Below, in pieces: positions 1 through 8,168 of a stretch of 17,253 nucleotides of DNA. The notes below the pieces were generated by a model that ran no database searches, was not told the DNA's origin, and was given only the letters and a program-made list of their open reading frames with translations. The position numbers and the translations under genes are program-made. Origin of the DNA: JAUVIB01 sp964424545 (lineage in GTDB: Bacteria > Calditrichota > Calditrichia > Calditrichales > Calditrichaceae); NCBI GenBank assembly GCA_964424545.1, contig CAYRJN010000073.1, forward strand, positions 1 through 17,253, given 5' to 3'. Position 1 is the first letter of the stretch. Every line of letters starts with the position of its first letter.

Positions 1-116
1 GTAAAAACAATTTCGGCAATCAGGTTCCCAGCGGATTATACATTGTAAACTTTTCAGCGCGCTCCAACAACGCACAGAGTTTCAATAAATCGATTAAAAT
101 AGTAATGCTAAAATAG
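1..116 (+). CDS. C-terminal end of a secreted protein with a T9SS/FlgD-like tail (partial)
   Basis: Only the last 37 codons are visible; the reading frame is open from base 3 to the TAG at 114-116. The peptide contains GNQVPSGLYIVNFSA and ends in KIVMLK. This matches the usual ending of type IX secretion sorting domains and of FlgD-like Ig domains: a Pro-Ser-Gly-hydrophobic-Tyr strand, a variable loop, then a basic-hydrophobic final strand. Such tails sit at the C-terminus of large secreted or surface proteins in the Bacteroidota/Calditrichota/Ignavibacteria range. The catalytic or adhesive part lies outside the window, so the function cannot be stated. A strong terminator follows directly, so this is the last gene of its transcript. 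Confidence 0.7.
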   Translation, partial: KNNFGNQVPSGLYIVNFSARSNNAQSFNKSIKIVMLK

Positions 117-131
117 ATAAAAGGATTAATT

Positions 132-163
132 GTTAAAGGCGGCTGTTATGCCGCCTTTTTTAT
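132..163 (+). terminator. Rho-independent terminator
   Basis: A perfect 9-bp stem, AAAGGCGGC (135-143) with GCCGCCTTT (150-158), closes a 6-base loop TGTTAT and runs straight into a T tract. It lies 18 bases after the stop codon at 116 and ends the transcript of the partial upstream gene. The leading A run would let it work partly on the opposite strand, but no minus-strand gene ends here. Confidence 0.92.
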
Positions 164-309
164 TATTTTTAAAAATGAATATTATGGGCGTATTCGTGTA
201 TATATTAAAAATACAAAAACGGTAGAGAATACTTGAAAGTAATGACAGATTTATTTTACATTCCGTTTTTATTATTGGAAACGATATATACTGAAAAAGG
301 AGGGGAATA

Positions 310-1227
310 ATGGCTTTGCTGGAATTGAAAAGCGTAAGCAAGAGCTTTGGAGATTTTAAAGCGGTTGATGAAGTCTCTTTCAGCATGGAGGAAGGGAGCA
401 TCTTTGGATTAATAGGTCCCAACGGCGCCGGAAAAACCACGACCATACGAATGATCGTCAATATCATCATGCCCGACAGTGGAGCGATAAAATTTATAGG
501 CGGCGATATTGTTCCGGATCAGATCGGTTATTTGCCGGAAGAGCGCGGGCTCTATAAAAAAATGTATGTGGAGGAGCTGCTGCTTTTTATGGCAAAATTA
601 AAATCCATGAAAACGCGGGAGGCCAAAGGACAAATCAATTATTGGTTTGAAAAATTTCAAATTAACGATTGGCGCAAAAAGAAAATAGAAGAACTCTCCA
701 AAGGGATGCAGCAGAAAATTCAATTTATTTCTACCGTTTTACACGAACCGAAACTGCTGATTCTTGATGAACCCTTCGGCGGGCTTGATCCTATCAATGT
801 TAATTTGATTAAAGACGTTATTCTGGAGTTAAAAGAAAGCGGTACGACCATTATTTTTTCAACCCATGTTATGGAAAGCGCCGAAAAAATTTGCGATGAT
901 ATTTTGTTGATTAACAAAGGCAAAGTAGTGCTTTCCGGTAATTTGGCAAAAGTAAAAGAGAATTACAAAAAAAGAAATGTATTGATTGTTTATGAAGGAA
1001 AGGATGATTTTATTAAACAATCAGCCGAAATCGAAAAATATAATAATTTCGGTCATTATGTGGAGTTGCAATTAAAAGAAGGGGGCGATGCGCAGAACAT
1101 CCTTAAACAGGCTATTCGGGATAAAGTTATTATCCGCAAATTTGAAATTAAAGAGCCGTCATTAAATGAAATATTTATGGAAGCGGTCGGCGCGGATAAA
1201 GAAAGGGAAGGAGGGGATCATGAGTAG
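310..1227 (+). CDS. ABC-2 type transporter ATP-binding protein (NatA-like)
   Basis: Cytoplasmic ATPase subunit of an ABC exporter (305 aa). Visible motifs in order: Walker A GPNGAGKT (36-43), a GYLPEERGLYKKM segment (73-85) where the Q-loop normally lies, signature LSKGMQQK (129-136), Walker B LLILDEP (149-155) followed by the D-loop GGLD, and the switch histidine H186 in STH. The last ~90 residues resemble the C-terminal domain (DUF4162 type) found in NatA-like ATPases. The GYLPEERGLY form of the Q-loop region is typical of this subfamily. The start is set by a very strong Shine-Dalgarno AAGGAGGGG at 297-305. The permease gene begins inside the last codons with an 8-base overlap, so the two are translationally coupled. 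The substrate is unknown; NatAB of Bacillus exports Na+, but most relatives are uncharacterised. Confidence 0.93.
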   Translation: MALLELKSVSKSFGDFKAVDEVSFSMEEGSIFGLIGPNGAGKTTTIRMIVNIIMPDSGAIKFIGGDIVPDQIGYLPEERGLYKKMYVEELLLFMAKLKSMKTREAKGQINYWFEKFQINDWRKKKIEELSKGMQQKIQFISTVLHEPKLLILDEPFGGLDPINVNLIKDVILELKESGTTIIFSTHVMESAEKICDDILLINKGKVVLSGNLAKVKENYKKRNVLIVYEGKDDFIKQSAEIEKYNNFGHYVELQLKEGGDAQNILKQAIRDKVIIRKFEIKEPSLNEIFMEAVGADKEREGGDHE

Positions 1228-2524
1228 AAAAGTATTTGCCGTTATCAGTCGTGAATTTATAACGCGCGTCAGAACCAAAGGATTTATTATCGGAACGTTG
1301 TTAATGCCGCTGATGTTTGTGCTTTTTATCGGCGGGGTCTTTATTTTCGCTCTGTTTTTTCAACCGTCCACTAAAACCTATGATGTAATCGATCAAAGCG
1401 GAATGATCTATAATGAATTTGTATCGCTGCTTGACGATACGCTGAGTACGGGAGAGCCAAAACTTGTTTTTAAAAAGGTAGAATTAAAAGACGGGAATCT
1501 TGATAGCACTCTTGCCTTTTTACAAGATTTGGTGAACAGTAAAAAGATAGACGGGTATCTTATTTTTCCAAACGATATTCTTAAATCCAAAACGGTGCAA
1601 TATGCGGCGCGCAATGTGAGCAATTTTGAGGAGCAGGCCGATATTTCACGGGCTTTATCAAAGATAGTTACTAATTATAAACTTGCCGAGACGGGCGTAG
1701 CCCCGGATTCCATTCGAAAAATTTTTAAAACCGGTAAAGTGGCATTGGTCAGCCACCAGGTAACGGAGGAAGGCTCTACGGAAAAAAGCGGCGCCTCCAG
1801 CTTTGTGCTTACCTATATTTTGGTTTATATGATATTTTTAATGGTGATGATATACGGGCAGATGGTGATGCGCAGCGTAATTGAAGAGAAGAGTCAGCGC
1901 ATCAGCGAAACAATTGTATCCGCCGTGAAACCGATAGAGCTGCTTATGGGGAAATTAATCGGAATCTGTATGTTGGGGATTACTCAGCTGGTCATCGTCG
2001 GGCTTATTTTTCTGGTCGTCGCTCTGTATGGGGGAATGATATTCAATAATTTTGGCATAACCTCAACAGACTTGCTTGATATTATTAATCAAATCCATTT
2101 TTCACTGAGCATCTTTGTTTTTATGATAATCTTTTTTATTTTCGGTTTTATTTTTTATGCCGCTATTTTTGCCGCCGTCGGGGCAATGGTCAATACGGAA
2201 GAAGAGGGACAGCAGTTTCAGATGCCGATTATTATTCTGCTTATTTTTTCGTTTTTCATTATGTTTACCGTGGCTCAGAATCCCGACACCGTTAAAGCGT
2301 ATTGGATTTCACTCGTTCCGTTTTTTACGCCGGTGGTAATGTTTGCCCGTATTTCGGTCAGCGATCCGATTCTGCCGGACGGCGCTTTGCTTTCCATACC
2401 GCTTATGATTATCTCGACCTATTTATTGCTTTGGGGTGTAGCAAAAATTTATCGCGTCGGCATTTTAATGTACGGTAAAAAACCGTCGTTAAAAGAAGCG
2501 CTTAAGTGGATTAAATACAAATAA
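1220..2524 (+). CDS. ABC-2 type transporter permease (NatB-like)
   Basis: Membrane partner of the preceding ATPase (434 aa). I chose the ATG at 1220, although an in-frame ATG lies at 1166, because AAGGAGGGG at 1208-1216 sits just before it, overlap with natA-like is then only 8 bases, and MSRKVFAVISREFITRVRTKG is the usual beginning of the family. Layout: one N-terminal membrane helix (about 21-47), a large extracytoplasmic region (about 50-190), then a C-terminal block of roughly five to six helices (about 195-415). Between the second and third helices is the family's cytoplasmic signature VIEEKSQRISETIVSAVKP (220-238) followed by LLMGKLIG. This is the COG1668/NatB architecture: export permease, substrate not predictable from sequence. 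The gene probably ends the two-gene operon. Confidence 0.9.
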   Translation: MSRKVFAVISREFITRVRTKGFIIGTLLMPLMFVLFIGGVFIFALFFQPSTKTYDVIDQSGMIYNEFVSLLDDTLSTGEPKLVFKKVELKDGNLDSTLAFLQDLVNSKKIDGYLIFPNDILKSKTVQYAARNVSNFEEQADISRALSKIVTNYKLAETGVAPDSIRKIFKTGKVALVSHQVTEEGSTEKSGASSFVLTYILVYMIFLMVMIYGQMVMRSVIEEKSQRISETIVSAVKPIELLMGKLIGICMLGITQLVIVGLIFLVVALYGGMIFNNFGITSTDLLDIINQIHFSLSIFVFMIIFFIFGFIFYAAIFAAVGAMVNTEEEGQQFQMPIIILLIFSFFIMFTVAQNPDTVKAYWISLVPFFTPVVMFARISVSDPILPDGALLSIPLMIISTYLLLWGVAKIYRVGILMYGKKPSLKEALKWIKYK

Positions 2525-2591
2525 AATGGAAAAATTATTAATTGTGCTTTTAAGTAAACAGGTTTACAAATTTACAGAGTGATGCAGGAAC

Positions 2592-2613
2592 ATAAAGGCG
2601 CTTTATTATTATT
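2592..2613 (+). terminator. Weak possible terminator after the ABC operon
   Basis: ATAAAG (2592-2597) and CTTTAT (2601-2606) form a 6-bp stem with a GCG loop, followed by the T-rich ATTATTTC. It is about 70 bases after the permease stop and 50 bases before the next gene. The stem is AT-rich and short, so this is only a candidate; nothing stronger is visible in 2525-2655. Confidence 0.25.
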
Positions 2614-2655
2614 TCACGCATATCGAAAAAATCATTTCCATTTTTAAGAGGCGTA

Positions 2656-3765
2656 ATGTTAAAGAACCAAAGCGTATTAATTGATTTTATTTTAAAGGAG
2701 TGGTTGTTAATTGTTTCTGCCGCGGGATTTGTTATCGTTTCGATTTATACCGGTCGTTTTCCGGCTTATTCGATGCGTGAAGCGGAAGTACTTTTAATTT
2801 TATTTGTGCTTTTCATCAGTGTCCAAGGTCTACAAAATAGCGGATTTATATCGGAAGTATCCGCAAAAATGGAAAAGGGCGGTTTCATCCCCTTAAAGTT
2901 AATAAGCGCCGCCTTTTTTCTTTCCATGTTTATAACCAATGATGCGGCTCTAATTATTATTGTACCGCTGACTTTAAGTTTAAACATAGATCGCCGAGAT
3001 ATTATTGTTATTCTTGAAGCCTTGGCCGCCAATGCAGGTTCCGCTTTAACGCCGCTGGGCAATCCTCAGAATCTTTTTATTTATTGGTTTTACAATTTGG
3101 ATCCGATTCGATTTATCGTTGTAATGGCGCCCTTTGCCCTGTCTTTTTTTGTTCTTTTATTAATCGTCTCCTTTTATATTAAAGCAAATATAAAGGATAA
3201 CGCGGTAACCGCCGCCCCTGAAAGAAGCCATATTAAAATGGCGCTAATCTACGGCATTCTTTTTATCATTGTTCTTTTGTCCGTTTTGCATGTTTTACCC
3301 ATAGAAAGTTGCTTTATCGTGATTGCCTACGGTGTGATTTTTGATCGCAGAAGCTTGCGGATCGATTACTCTCTTCTTGTCAGTTTCTTTTTCTTCTTCG
3401 GTTTGGCGAATGGTATGAAATTACTTCTGGCCTCGGAAATTCAGCATTCGGGGCATGTTTTTTTATTTTCGGCGCTTGCCAGCCAATTTATAAGCAATGT
3501 GCCTGTTGCGTTATTGTTCTCTAAATTTACGTCCAATTGGCAGGCGCTGCTTTGGGGCAGCAATGCGGGCGGATTCGGCAGTTTGTTCGGTTCGCTCGCT
3601 AATTTAATTGCCTATCGATTTTATATAACGCATAGGGATAGCGATAATATCATGCGATTCAGTGTTAAATTTATTGTCTTAGGATATATCGCTTTTTTTA
3701 TGGCCTTTGCCTTATATTTTATCGTATCGGAATTTCAGAAAGATAACATATTTCAGTTATTTTAG
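2656..3765 (+). CDS. ArsB/NhaD/SLC13-superfamily ion permease
   Basis: Inner-membrane secondary transporter (369 aa, about 10 hydrophobic segments). Each half carries the re-entrant-loop signature of the ion transporter superfamily. In the first half there is FITNDAALIIIVPLT (92-106) and then NAGSALTPLGNPQNLFIYW (126-144). The second half repeats this as FISNVPVALLFS (278-289) and NAGGFGSLFGSLANLIAYR (303-321). The two-fold repeat with Asn-Asp/Asn-Val-Pro and Gly-Asn-Pro-Gln-Asn is typical of ArsB, NhaD and citrate-transporter-like proteins. Substrate (arsenite, Na+/H+, or an organic or inorganic anion) cannot be decided; no ars genes flank it. It is shorter than ArsB or NhaD (usually above 400 aa), consistent with a small IT-family branch. 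The ATG at 2656 has AAGAGG at 2646-2651. It converges on the hydrogenase operon. Confidence 0.8.
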   Translation: MLKNQSVLIDFILKEWLLIVSAAGFVIVSIYTGRFPAYSMREAEVLLILFVLFISVQGLQNSGFISEVSAKMEKGGFIPLKLISAAFFLSMFITNDAALIIIVPLTLSLNIDRRDIIVILEALAANAGSALTPLGNPQNLFIYWFYNLDPIRFIVVMAPFALSFFVLLLIVSFYIKANIKDNAVTAAPERSHIKMALIYGILFIIVLLSVLHVLPIESCFIVIAYGVIFDRRSLRIDYSLLVSFFFFFGLANGMKLLLASEIQHSGHVFLFSALASQFISNVPVALLFSKFTSNWQALLWGSNAGGFGSLFGSLANLIAYRFYITHRDSDNIMRFSVKFIVLGYIAFFMAFALYFIVSEFQKDNIFQLF

Positions 3766-3787
3766 TCGGCCATATTTAATCGGACAA

Positions 3788-3830
3788 TGGCAACTAATGG
3801 ACGTTCCGCTTATCATTAATCAATTTGCCA
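3788..3830. repeat. Imperfect inverted repeat between convergent genes
   Basis: TGGCAA (3788-3793) and TTGCCA (3825-3830) pair, with an inner TAATG/CATTA match offset by a few bases. It lies in the 67-base gap between the converging permease and hybD genes and could act as a transcript-end structure for either, but there is no T tract, so it is not called a terminator. Confidence 0.25.
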
Positions 3831-3832
3831 AG

Positions 3833-4327
3833 TTATGTTCTTGTCTCAGCTTTTACGCCCCATGTTTTCAATTTTTGCAGGATGATGGAAATCATTTTAT
3901 CGGTTTTTTGAGCGATTTCCGGCGTAAGTTCCATGCTTAGATCCAATGATTTCGGTTGAATGCCAAGCAGAAAAATTTCATTGGCTTTGCCGCCGGTTAA
4001 TTGCAGGGAGCTTAAAACGTCGGTAATGCCGAGATGATGCATGGATAGTTTATTATTCAGACGCGTTAGAATATCATCGTCTTCTATAGAACCGATAAAT
4101 CCGGGCTTTTGATCAAAATTTACCGCGTCAACGATAATTATTTTTTCATTGTCCTGGAAAAATTGCAATAGTTCCATTCCTGCCGTTCCGCCGTCTATCA
4201 ATTCAATTTGGGGTTCGAACCGATACTTATTAATTAGGGCGTTGACAATGTGCACGCCAACGCCCTCGTCTGTCATTAGCGTATTACCGATTCCGATTAC
4301 GGCAATTCCGTCGATGTTTTTTACCAT
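3833..4327 (-). CDS. hybD: [NiFe] hydrogenase maturation endopeptidase
   Basis: Cytoplasmic protease (164 aa) that removes the short C-terminal extension of the hydrogenase large subunit once nickel is inserted. The N-terminus has the family hallmark IGIGNTLMTDEGVGVHIV (11-28). Residues in the places of the nickel-sensing ligands of E. coli HybD (Glu16, Asp62, His93) are E21, D67 in IIIVDAVN, and H97 or H98 in SMHHLG. Length is normal for the family. The start codon overlaps the end of hybC by 7 bases, so translation is coupled to that of its substrate. The symbol follows the order hybO-A-B-C-D, the same order as the first five genes of the E. coli hyb operon; other systems call this gene hybP or hynD. 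It is the last gene of the operon. Confidence 0.93.
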   Translation of the reverse strand: MVKNIDGIAVIGIGNTLMTDEGVGVHIVNALINKYRFEPQIELIDGGTAGMELLQFFQDNEKIIIVDAVNFDQKPGFIGSIEDDDILTRLNNKLSMHHLGITDVLSSLQLTGGKANEIFLLGIQPKSLDLSMELTPEIAQKTDKMISIILQKLKTWGVKAETRT

Positions 4328-6018
4328 ATCGTTACTTTTGAGATATCTTTCCGTTTATTATCATGTAAATGAATAGCGCAAGCGAGACAAGGATCGAACG
4401 AATGGACCGTACGCAAAACTTCAAGAGGTTTTTCTTCAATGGCGATGGGATTGCCTTTTAATGAGGCTTCATAAGGGCCTGGCGCATCATTTTGATTACG
4501 CGGGCCGGCATTCCAAGTTGAGGGCACTACCGCTTGATAGTTTTCAATCTTTCCATCTTTAATTACAACCCAATGGGAAAGCGTCCCGCGCGGCGCTTCG
4601 TGGAAGCCGAATCCTTTTTGGACGCCGCTCGGGAAAGTCGGCGGGTTAAAGGTAGCCGTATCGCCGCTTGCGATATTATTGAGCAAGGCATTGTAATTGC
4701 TGACTAAAGTATCGTAAAGCAAGGCGGTTCTTACGGCACGCGCGGCATGACGTCCGAGCGTAGAATGCAATACCGATATCGGCAATTTGGCCCCGGCCAG
4801 CTTACCCGCCGTATCCAAGGCGAGCGTTACATAATTTTTAGCGCCGGCATGTCCCGCGGCGTACATCGCCAATACATTGGCCAAAGGGCCGACCTGAGCC
4901 GGTTTCCCGTAAAAGCTCGGGGCTTTTACCCATGAATATTTACCATTATCTTGAAAATCGGTGTACATAGGATCGGTATCTTCTTCGTACGGATGACGTG
5001 TCCAATCTCCGTTATACCATGAATGTTTAACACTTTCTTTCACGCCGTCGCGGAAAAATTTATCATGAAAACTGTTAATCTGCTTAAACTGACCGATATT
5101 TCCGTTGGGGATATAACCTCCCGGCAATTCAAATTTTGTGCCTTTGGTATCCGTCGGAAATTCGGGCACGCTTAGATAGTTCATTACGCCGGAGCCATAT
5201 CCGAGCCATTCTTTATTAAAAGCGGCCACGGCGGCAACGTCAATCAGATAAACGGTTTTAATGAATGCCTCCAATTCATCAAGAAGCGTTTGGATATAAG
5301 CCAAGCGTTCCATATTTAACGCGGACTGACTGTCGGGATTGATGGGATTGGATACGCCGCCTACGGCAAGATTTTGGATATGGGGCGTTTTGCTGCCCAA
5401 AATCGTAGTGATTTTGTTGGCGATACGTTGGTATTCAAACGCCTGTAAATAATGCGATACGGCAATAAGATTAACTTCCGGCGACAGTTTCATAGCCGGA
5501 TGTCCCCAATAGCCATTGGCAAAAATACCGAGTTGTCCGGATGCCACAAATCCTTTTAGTTTTTCTTGAACGGCTTTTAAATGACGCACATCGTTGCGCG
5601 GCCACGGTGAGAGCGAATGAGCAATGCTTGCCGCCTTTTTCGGATCGGCTTTCAACGCGGAAACAACGTCAACCCAATCCAGCGCCGAAAGATGATAAAA
5701 ATGCACCATGTGATCGTGTATGCCGTGGGCGGCAACGATCATGTTGCGTATATATTGCGCATTAAGCGGTATTTCCATACCGAGCGCGTTTTCCACGGCG
5801 CGTACCGAAACGATGGCGTGAACCGTTGTACAAACGCCGCAAATTCTTTGTGTATATAACCATGCGTCGCGCGGGTCGCGGCCTTTTAAAATGGTTTCGA
5901 TTCCCCGCCACATCTGACCGGAAGACCAGGCTTTGGCGACTTTCCCGTTTTGAATATCACAGTCGATTCTCAAATGGCCTTCTATCCTGGTGATGGGGTC
6001 TACTGTTATTCTTGCCAT
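4321..6018 (-). CDS. hybC: [NiFe] hydrogenase large (catalytic) subunit
   Basis: Catalytic subunit (565 aa) that holds the Ni-Fe(CN)2CO site and takes up or evolves H2. The proximal motif RICGVC (58-63) supplies C60 and C63; the C-terminal motif DPCLACAIH (542-550) supplies C544 and C547. Cleavage after H550 would remove a 15-residue tail beginning LHDNKRK, the job of the adjacent HybD. ITRIEGHLRI near the N-terminus and GNGYWGHPAMKL-like segments are typical of group 1 uptake enzymes. There is no signal peptide; it should cross the membrane bound to HybO by the Tat route. The ATG at 6018 has AGGAGG eight bases upstream. It follows hybB after 20 bases and overlaps hybD by 7. No selenocysteine codon replaces the active-site cysteines. 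Confidence 0.96.
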   Translation of the reverse strand: MARITVDPITRIEGHLRIDCDIQNGKVAKAWSSGQMWRGIETILKGRDPRDAWLYTQRICGVCTTVHAIVSVRAVENALGMEIPLNAQYIRNMIVAAHGIHDHMVHFYHLSALDWVDVVSALKADPKKAASIAHSLSPWPRNDVRHLKAVQEKLKGFVASGQLGIFANGYWGHPAMKLSPEVNLIAVSHYLQAFEYQRIANKITTILGSKTPHIQNLAVGGVSNPINPDSQSALNMERLAYIQTLLDELEAFIKTVYLIDVAAVAAFNKEWLGYGSGVMNYLSVPEFPTDTKGTKFELPGGYIPNGNIGQFKQINSFHDKFFRDGVKESVKHSWYNGDWTRHPYEEDTDPMYTDFQDNGKYSWVKAPSFYGKPAQVGPLANVLAMYAAGHAGAKNYVTLALDTAGKLAGAKLPISVLHSTLGRHAARAVRTALLYDTLVSNYNALLNNIASGDTATFNPPTFPSGVQKGFGFHEAPRGTLSHWVVIKDGKIENYQAVVPSTWNAGPRNQNDAPGPYEASLKGNPIAIEEKPLEVLRTVHSFDPCLACAIHLHDNKRKDISKVTIW

Positions 6019-6038
6019 TTATATTTCCTCCTAAATTT

Positions 6039-7175
6039 TTATGCGTGTTTTACTTCCGGCAAAACAGGAAGCCGTTTAACAAAGTATAAATATGCCATAA
6101 TCTCTACGGAAATAATTCCGAGAGTTATAAAAATTTCCGATAGGGACGGGAAATAATGCCAGCCCGGTCCGGGATTAAAGGCAACGAGAAACGTATCGAA
6201 GCGATAGACGCTGCCTGCCAGCACCATTAAAATCGCCGCGATAAACAGTTCCTTGCGGTTTTCTCTTTTTTTAGCGTTAAAAAGAATAAGCATAACATAG
6301 ATAAATAGCAGAATCTCAATCCAGAACATCAGCGCCGTTAAATTAAAGACAAACGCTTCGGTCAATGCACCGCGCCATACGAGATCGATAATACGAATAA
6401 TAAGAAACACCAAAATCAACTTACCCACAATATTACCGATTTTCGACAACTGTTTCATCTCATAAGGTCTTTTGAAGTTAAAAGAACTGTAAAGCGATTC
6501 AAAAATTACCATGGAAAAACCCATGGAGACGGCTGTTATAAGGAATAGGAGAGGTAGGAAACCGGTTTGATAAAGATCCGATAGTTTTTCGCCGGCGATA
6601 ATCATTAATGTCCCCAGCGAAGATTGATGCATAGTGGGCAGCAGAACGCCGATGGCGATAAATATAAACATCAACTTGTTTAAGATTTTTAACTGCGGAT
6701 ACTTTTTCTTGGCTTCGAGAAATGTAGGAGAAAATTCAATCCACATGATAAAAACATACGTGCCGATACAGAAAGCGACTTCAAACATAATGGAATTAAC
6801 GTTAGCCATCCAAGGGAGAAATACATTATACATTTGCCAGTAACGGCCGATGTCGATAAAAATGGAAACGCCGGCCATGGTGTAACCGAACATACTGGCC
6901 ATTAGCGCCGATCGTACCAGCGGATGATATTCGCCTTTGTTGAAGATATAAACCAAAAGCGCCATGGCGTATCCGCCGCAGGCTATAGCCGTGCCCGTTA
7001 CAACATCATAAACAATCCACAAGCCCCAAGGATAACCGTGGGAAAGATTCGTAACGGATCCTATGCCGAAGAGGAATCGTTTTGCCAGCAGAATTGCGGC
7101 GATTCCGGAAATTACCATTAAAACCTTAAACGGTTTGGTTATTATTTTACCGCCGAGAGGTTTTAATTTACTCAT
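6039..7175 (-). CDS. hybB: Hydrogenase membrane subunit, NrfD/PsrC family (HybB)
   Basis: Integral membrane protein (378 aa) with about ten hydrophobic helices. It is the quinone-reacting anchor of Hyb-type hydrogenases and carries no haem or Fe-S motifs. Recognisable segments include HGYPWGLWIVYDVVTGTA (46-63), SIMFEVAFCIGTY (128-140) with an intramembrane glutamate E131, PTMHQSSLGTLMIIAGEKL (180-198) and a C-terminal YFPSLSEIFITLGI. In E. coli HybB couples menaquinone chemistry to the hydrogenase and may be tied to proton motive force; by homology the same role is inferred here. Its start overlaps the hybA stop (ATGA, 4 bases) and has a GGAAGGAGGGG-type ribosome site, so it is made together with HybA. 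Confidence 0.93.
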   Translation of the reverse strand: MSKLKPLGGKIITKPFKVLMVISGIAAILLAKRFLFGIGSVTNLSHGYPWGLWIVYDVVTGTAIACGGYAMALLVYIFNKGEYHPLVRSALMASMFGYTMAGVSIFIDIGRYWQMYNVFLPWMANVNSIMFEVAFCIGTYVFIMWIEFSPTFLEAKKKYPQLKILNKLMFIFIAIGVLLPTMHQSSLGTLMIIAGEKLSDLYQTGFLPLLFLITAVSMGFSMVIFESLYSSFNFKRPYEMKQLSKIGNIVGKLILVFLIIRIIDLVWRGALTEAFVFNLTALMFWIEILLFIYVMLILFNAKKRENRKELFIAAILMVLAGSVYRFDTFLVAFNPGPGWHYFPSLSEIFITLGIISVEIMAYLYFVKRLPVLPEVKHA

Positions 7176-8158
7176 TTTTCCCCTCCTTCCGTGCTATCGT
7201 TTTTTGTTGTGCGATAGGCGGCGAAAAGAAATCCGCCAAGTAAAACCGCCGGTCCGATTAAACCTTTATAAAGTGTATGCTGCAAGCCTTCGGATTTGGA
7301 GGCCGCCGAATAATCGGGTAGCTTCGGTAAACCGAGTTTTTCAAAGGGAACGGCTGCGAGCAGTATATATTGTGTGCCGCCGCCCTCTTTTTCTCCGTAA
7401 ACGGATTGTATATACTTTGCGGCCGGTCTGGTGTTATATTTTTTCGAATCGATACGGTTGATCGGATAATCGTATACGTCGCCTTCTTTAAGTTTTAAAC
7501 GTCGATGAGCTTCTTCAAGAATTTGTTCGTATGTACCGAAAAGAGAGGCGCCCGTCGGACAATAACTGCAACATCCGGGTATGCCGCCTTTTTCCAGTTC
7601 GTGATAGCACATTTCACATTTTACGATGCTGGGAATGGCTTTGTCATATTCAAATTTAGGAATATTATAGGGACAGGCAACCTGACAATAACGGCAGCCG
7701 ATGCAATGGTCTTTATTCCATTTTACAATGCCTGTTTTTTTATCTTTGGTCAGCGCCGTAACGGGACAGGCCGATACGCAGTCGGGATCGGCGCAATGCA
7801 TACAGGCGCGTTTGACGAAGGAATATCCGTTCTTTTCCCTGTCTTTTACCGCGGCCGTTCCGTCTTTGTAAAGCTTGATCTTATTTAAAGTCTCTTCTGA
7901 TAAATCTCCGCTGCTGTCCCATACGCCCTCAACGCCGAACCTTTTTTCCACTTCGCCGTGCTCTTTGGGCATGTTATTGACCACTTTACAGCCGACTTCG
8001 CATGCTTTACAACCGATACAGAGCGTAGCGTCGTATAAAATAGCCGGCGCATCGGGATGAATCGACTTTCTCGCTTCCGCCCGTGCCGTATTTGCCGTTG
8101 TGGCAGCCACAACACCGGTGGAGACTACTTTAAAAAAATCTCTTCGTTCGATATTCAT
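7172..8158 (-). CDS. hybA: Hydrogenase Fe-S electron-transfer subunit (HybA)
   Basis: Periplasmic ferredoxin-like subunit (328 aa) that wires the hydrogenase to HybB. The ATG at 8158 is preferred over one 63 bases upstream because it starts MNIERRDFFKVV, a Tat signal with RR at 5-6, and has AGAGGG five bases before it. Four cysteine clusters follow: C47/50/53/57, C119/122/127/131, C152/155/158/162 and C181/184/196/200 (with an extra C197), enough for four [4Fe-4S] centres. Residues 299-315 form a single C-terminal membrane helix, as in E. coli HybA. Ten bases separate it from hybO and its ribosome site overlaps the hybO stop; it overlaps hybB by 4. Confidence 0.94.
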   Translation of the reverse strand: MNIERRDFFKVVSTGVVAATTANTARAEARKSIHPDAPAILYDATLCIGCKACEVGCKVVNNMPKEHGEVEKRFGVEGVWDSSGDLSEETLNKIKLYKDGTAAVKDREKNGYSFVKRACMHCADPDCVSACPVTALTKDKKTGIVKWNKDHCIGCRYCQVACPYNIPKFEYDKAIPSIVKCEMCYHELEKGGIPGCCSYCPTGASLFGTYEQILEEAHRRLKLKEGDVYDYPINRIDSKKYNTRPAAKYIQSVYGEKEGGGTQYILLAAVPFEKLGLPKLPDYSAASKSEGLQHTLYKGLIGPAVLLGGFLFAAYRTTKNDSTEGGEK

Positions 8159-8168
8159 GACTACCCTC

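Noticed and set aside
287..292. TATACT as the -10 box of the ABC operon
   Set aside because: A start about seven bases later would fall in the ribosome binding site and there is no -35 box at normal spacing; kept only as a weak parallel to the shared block.
4321..6018. Possible selenocysteine in the hydrogenase large subunit
   Set aside because: The C-terminal motif is DPCLAC with ordinary cysteine codons and no in-frame TGA.
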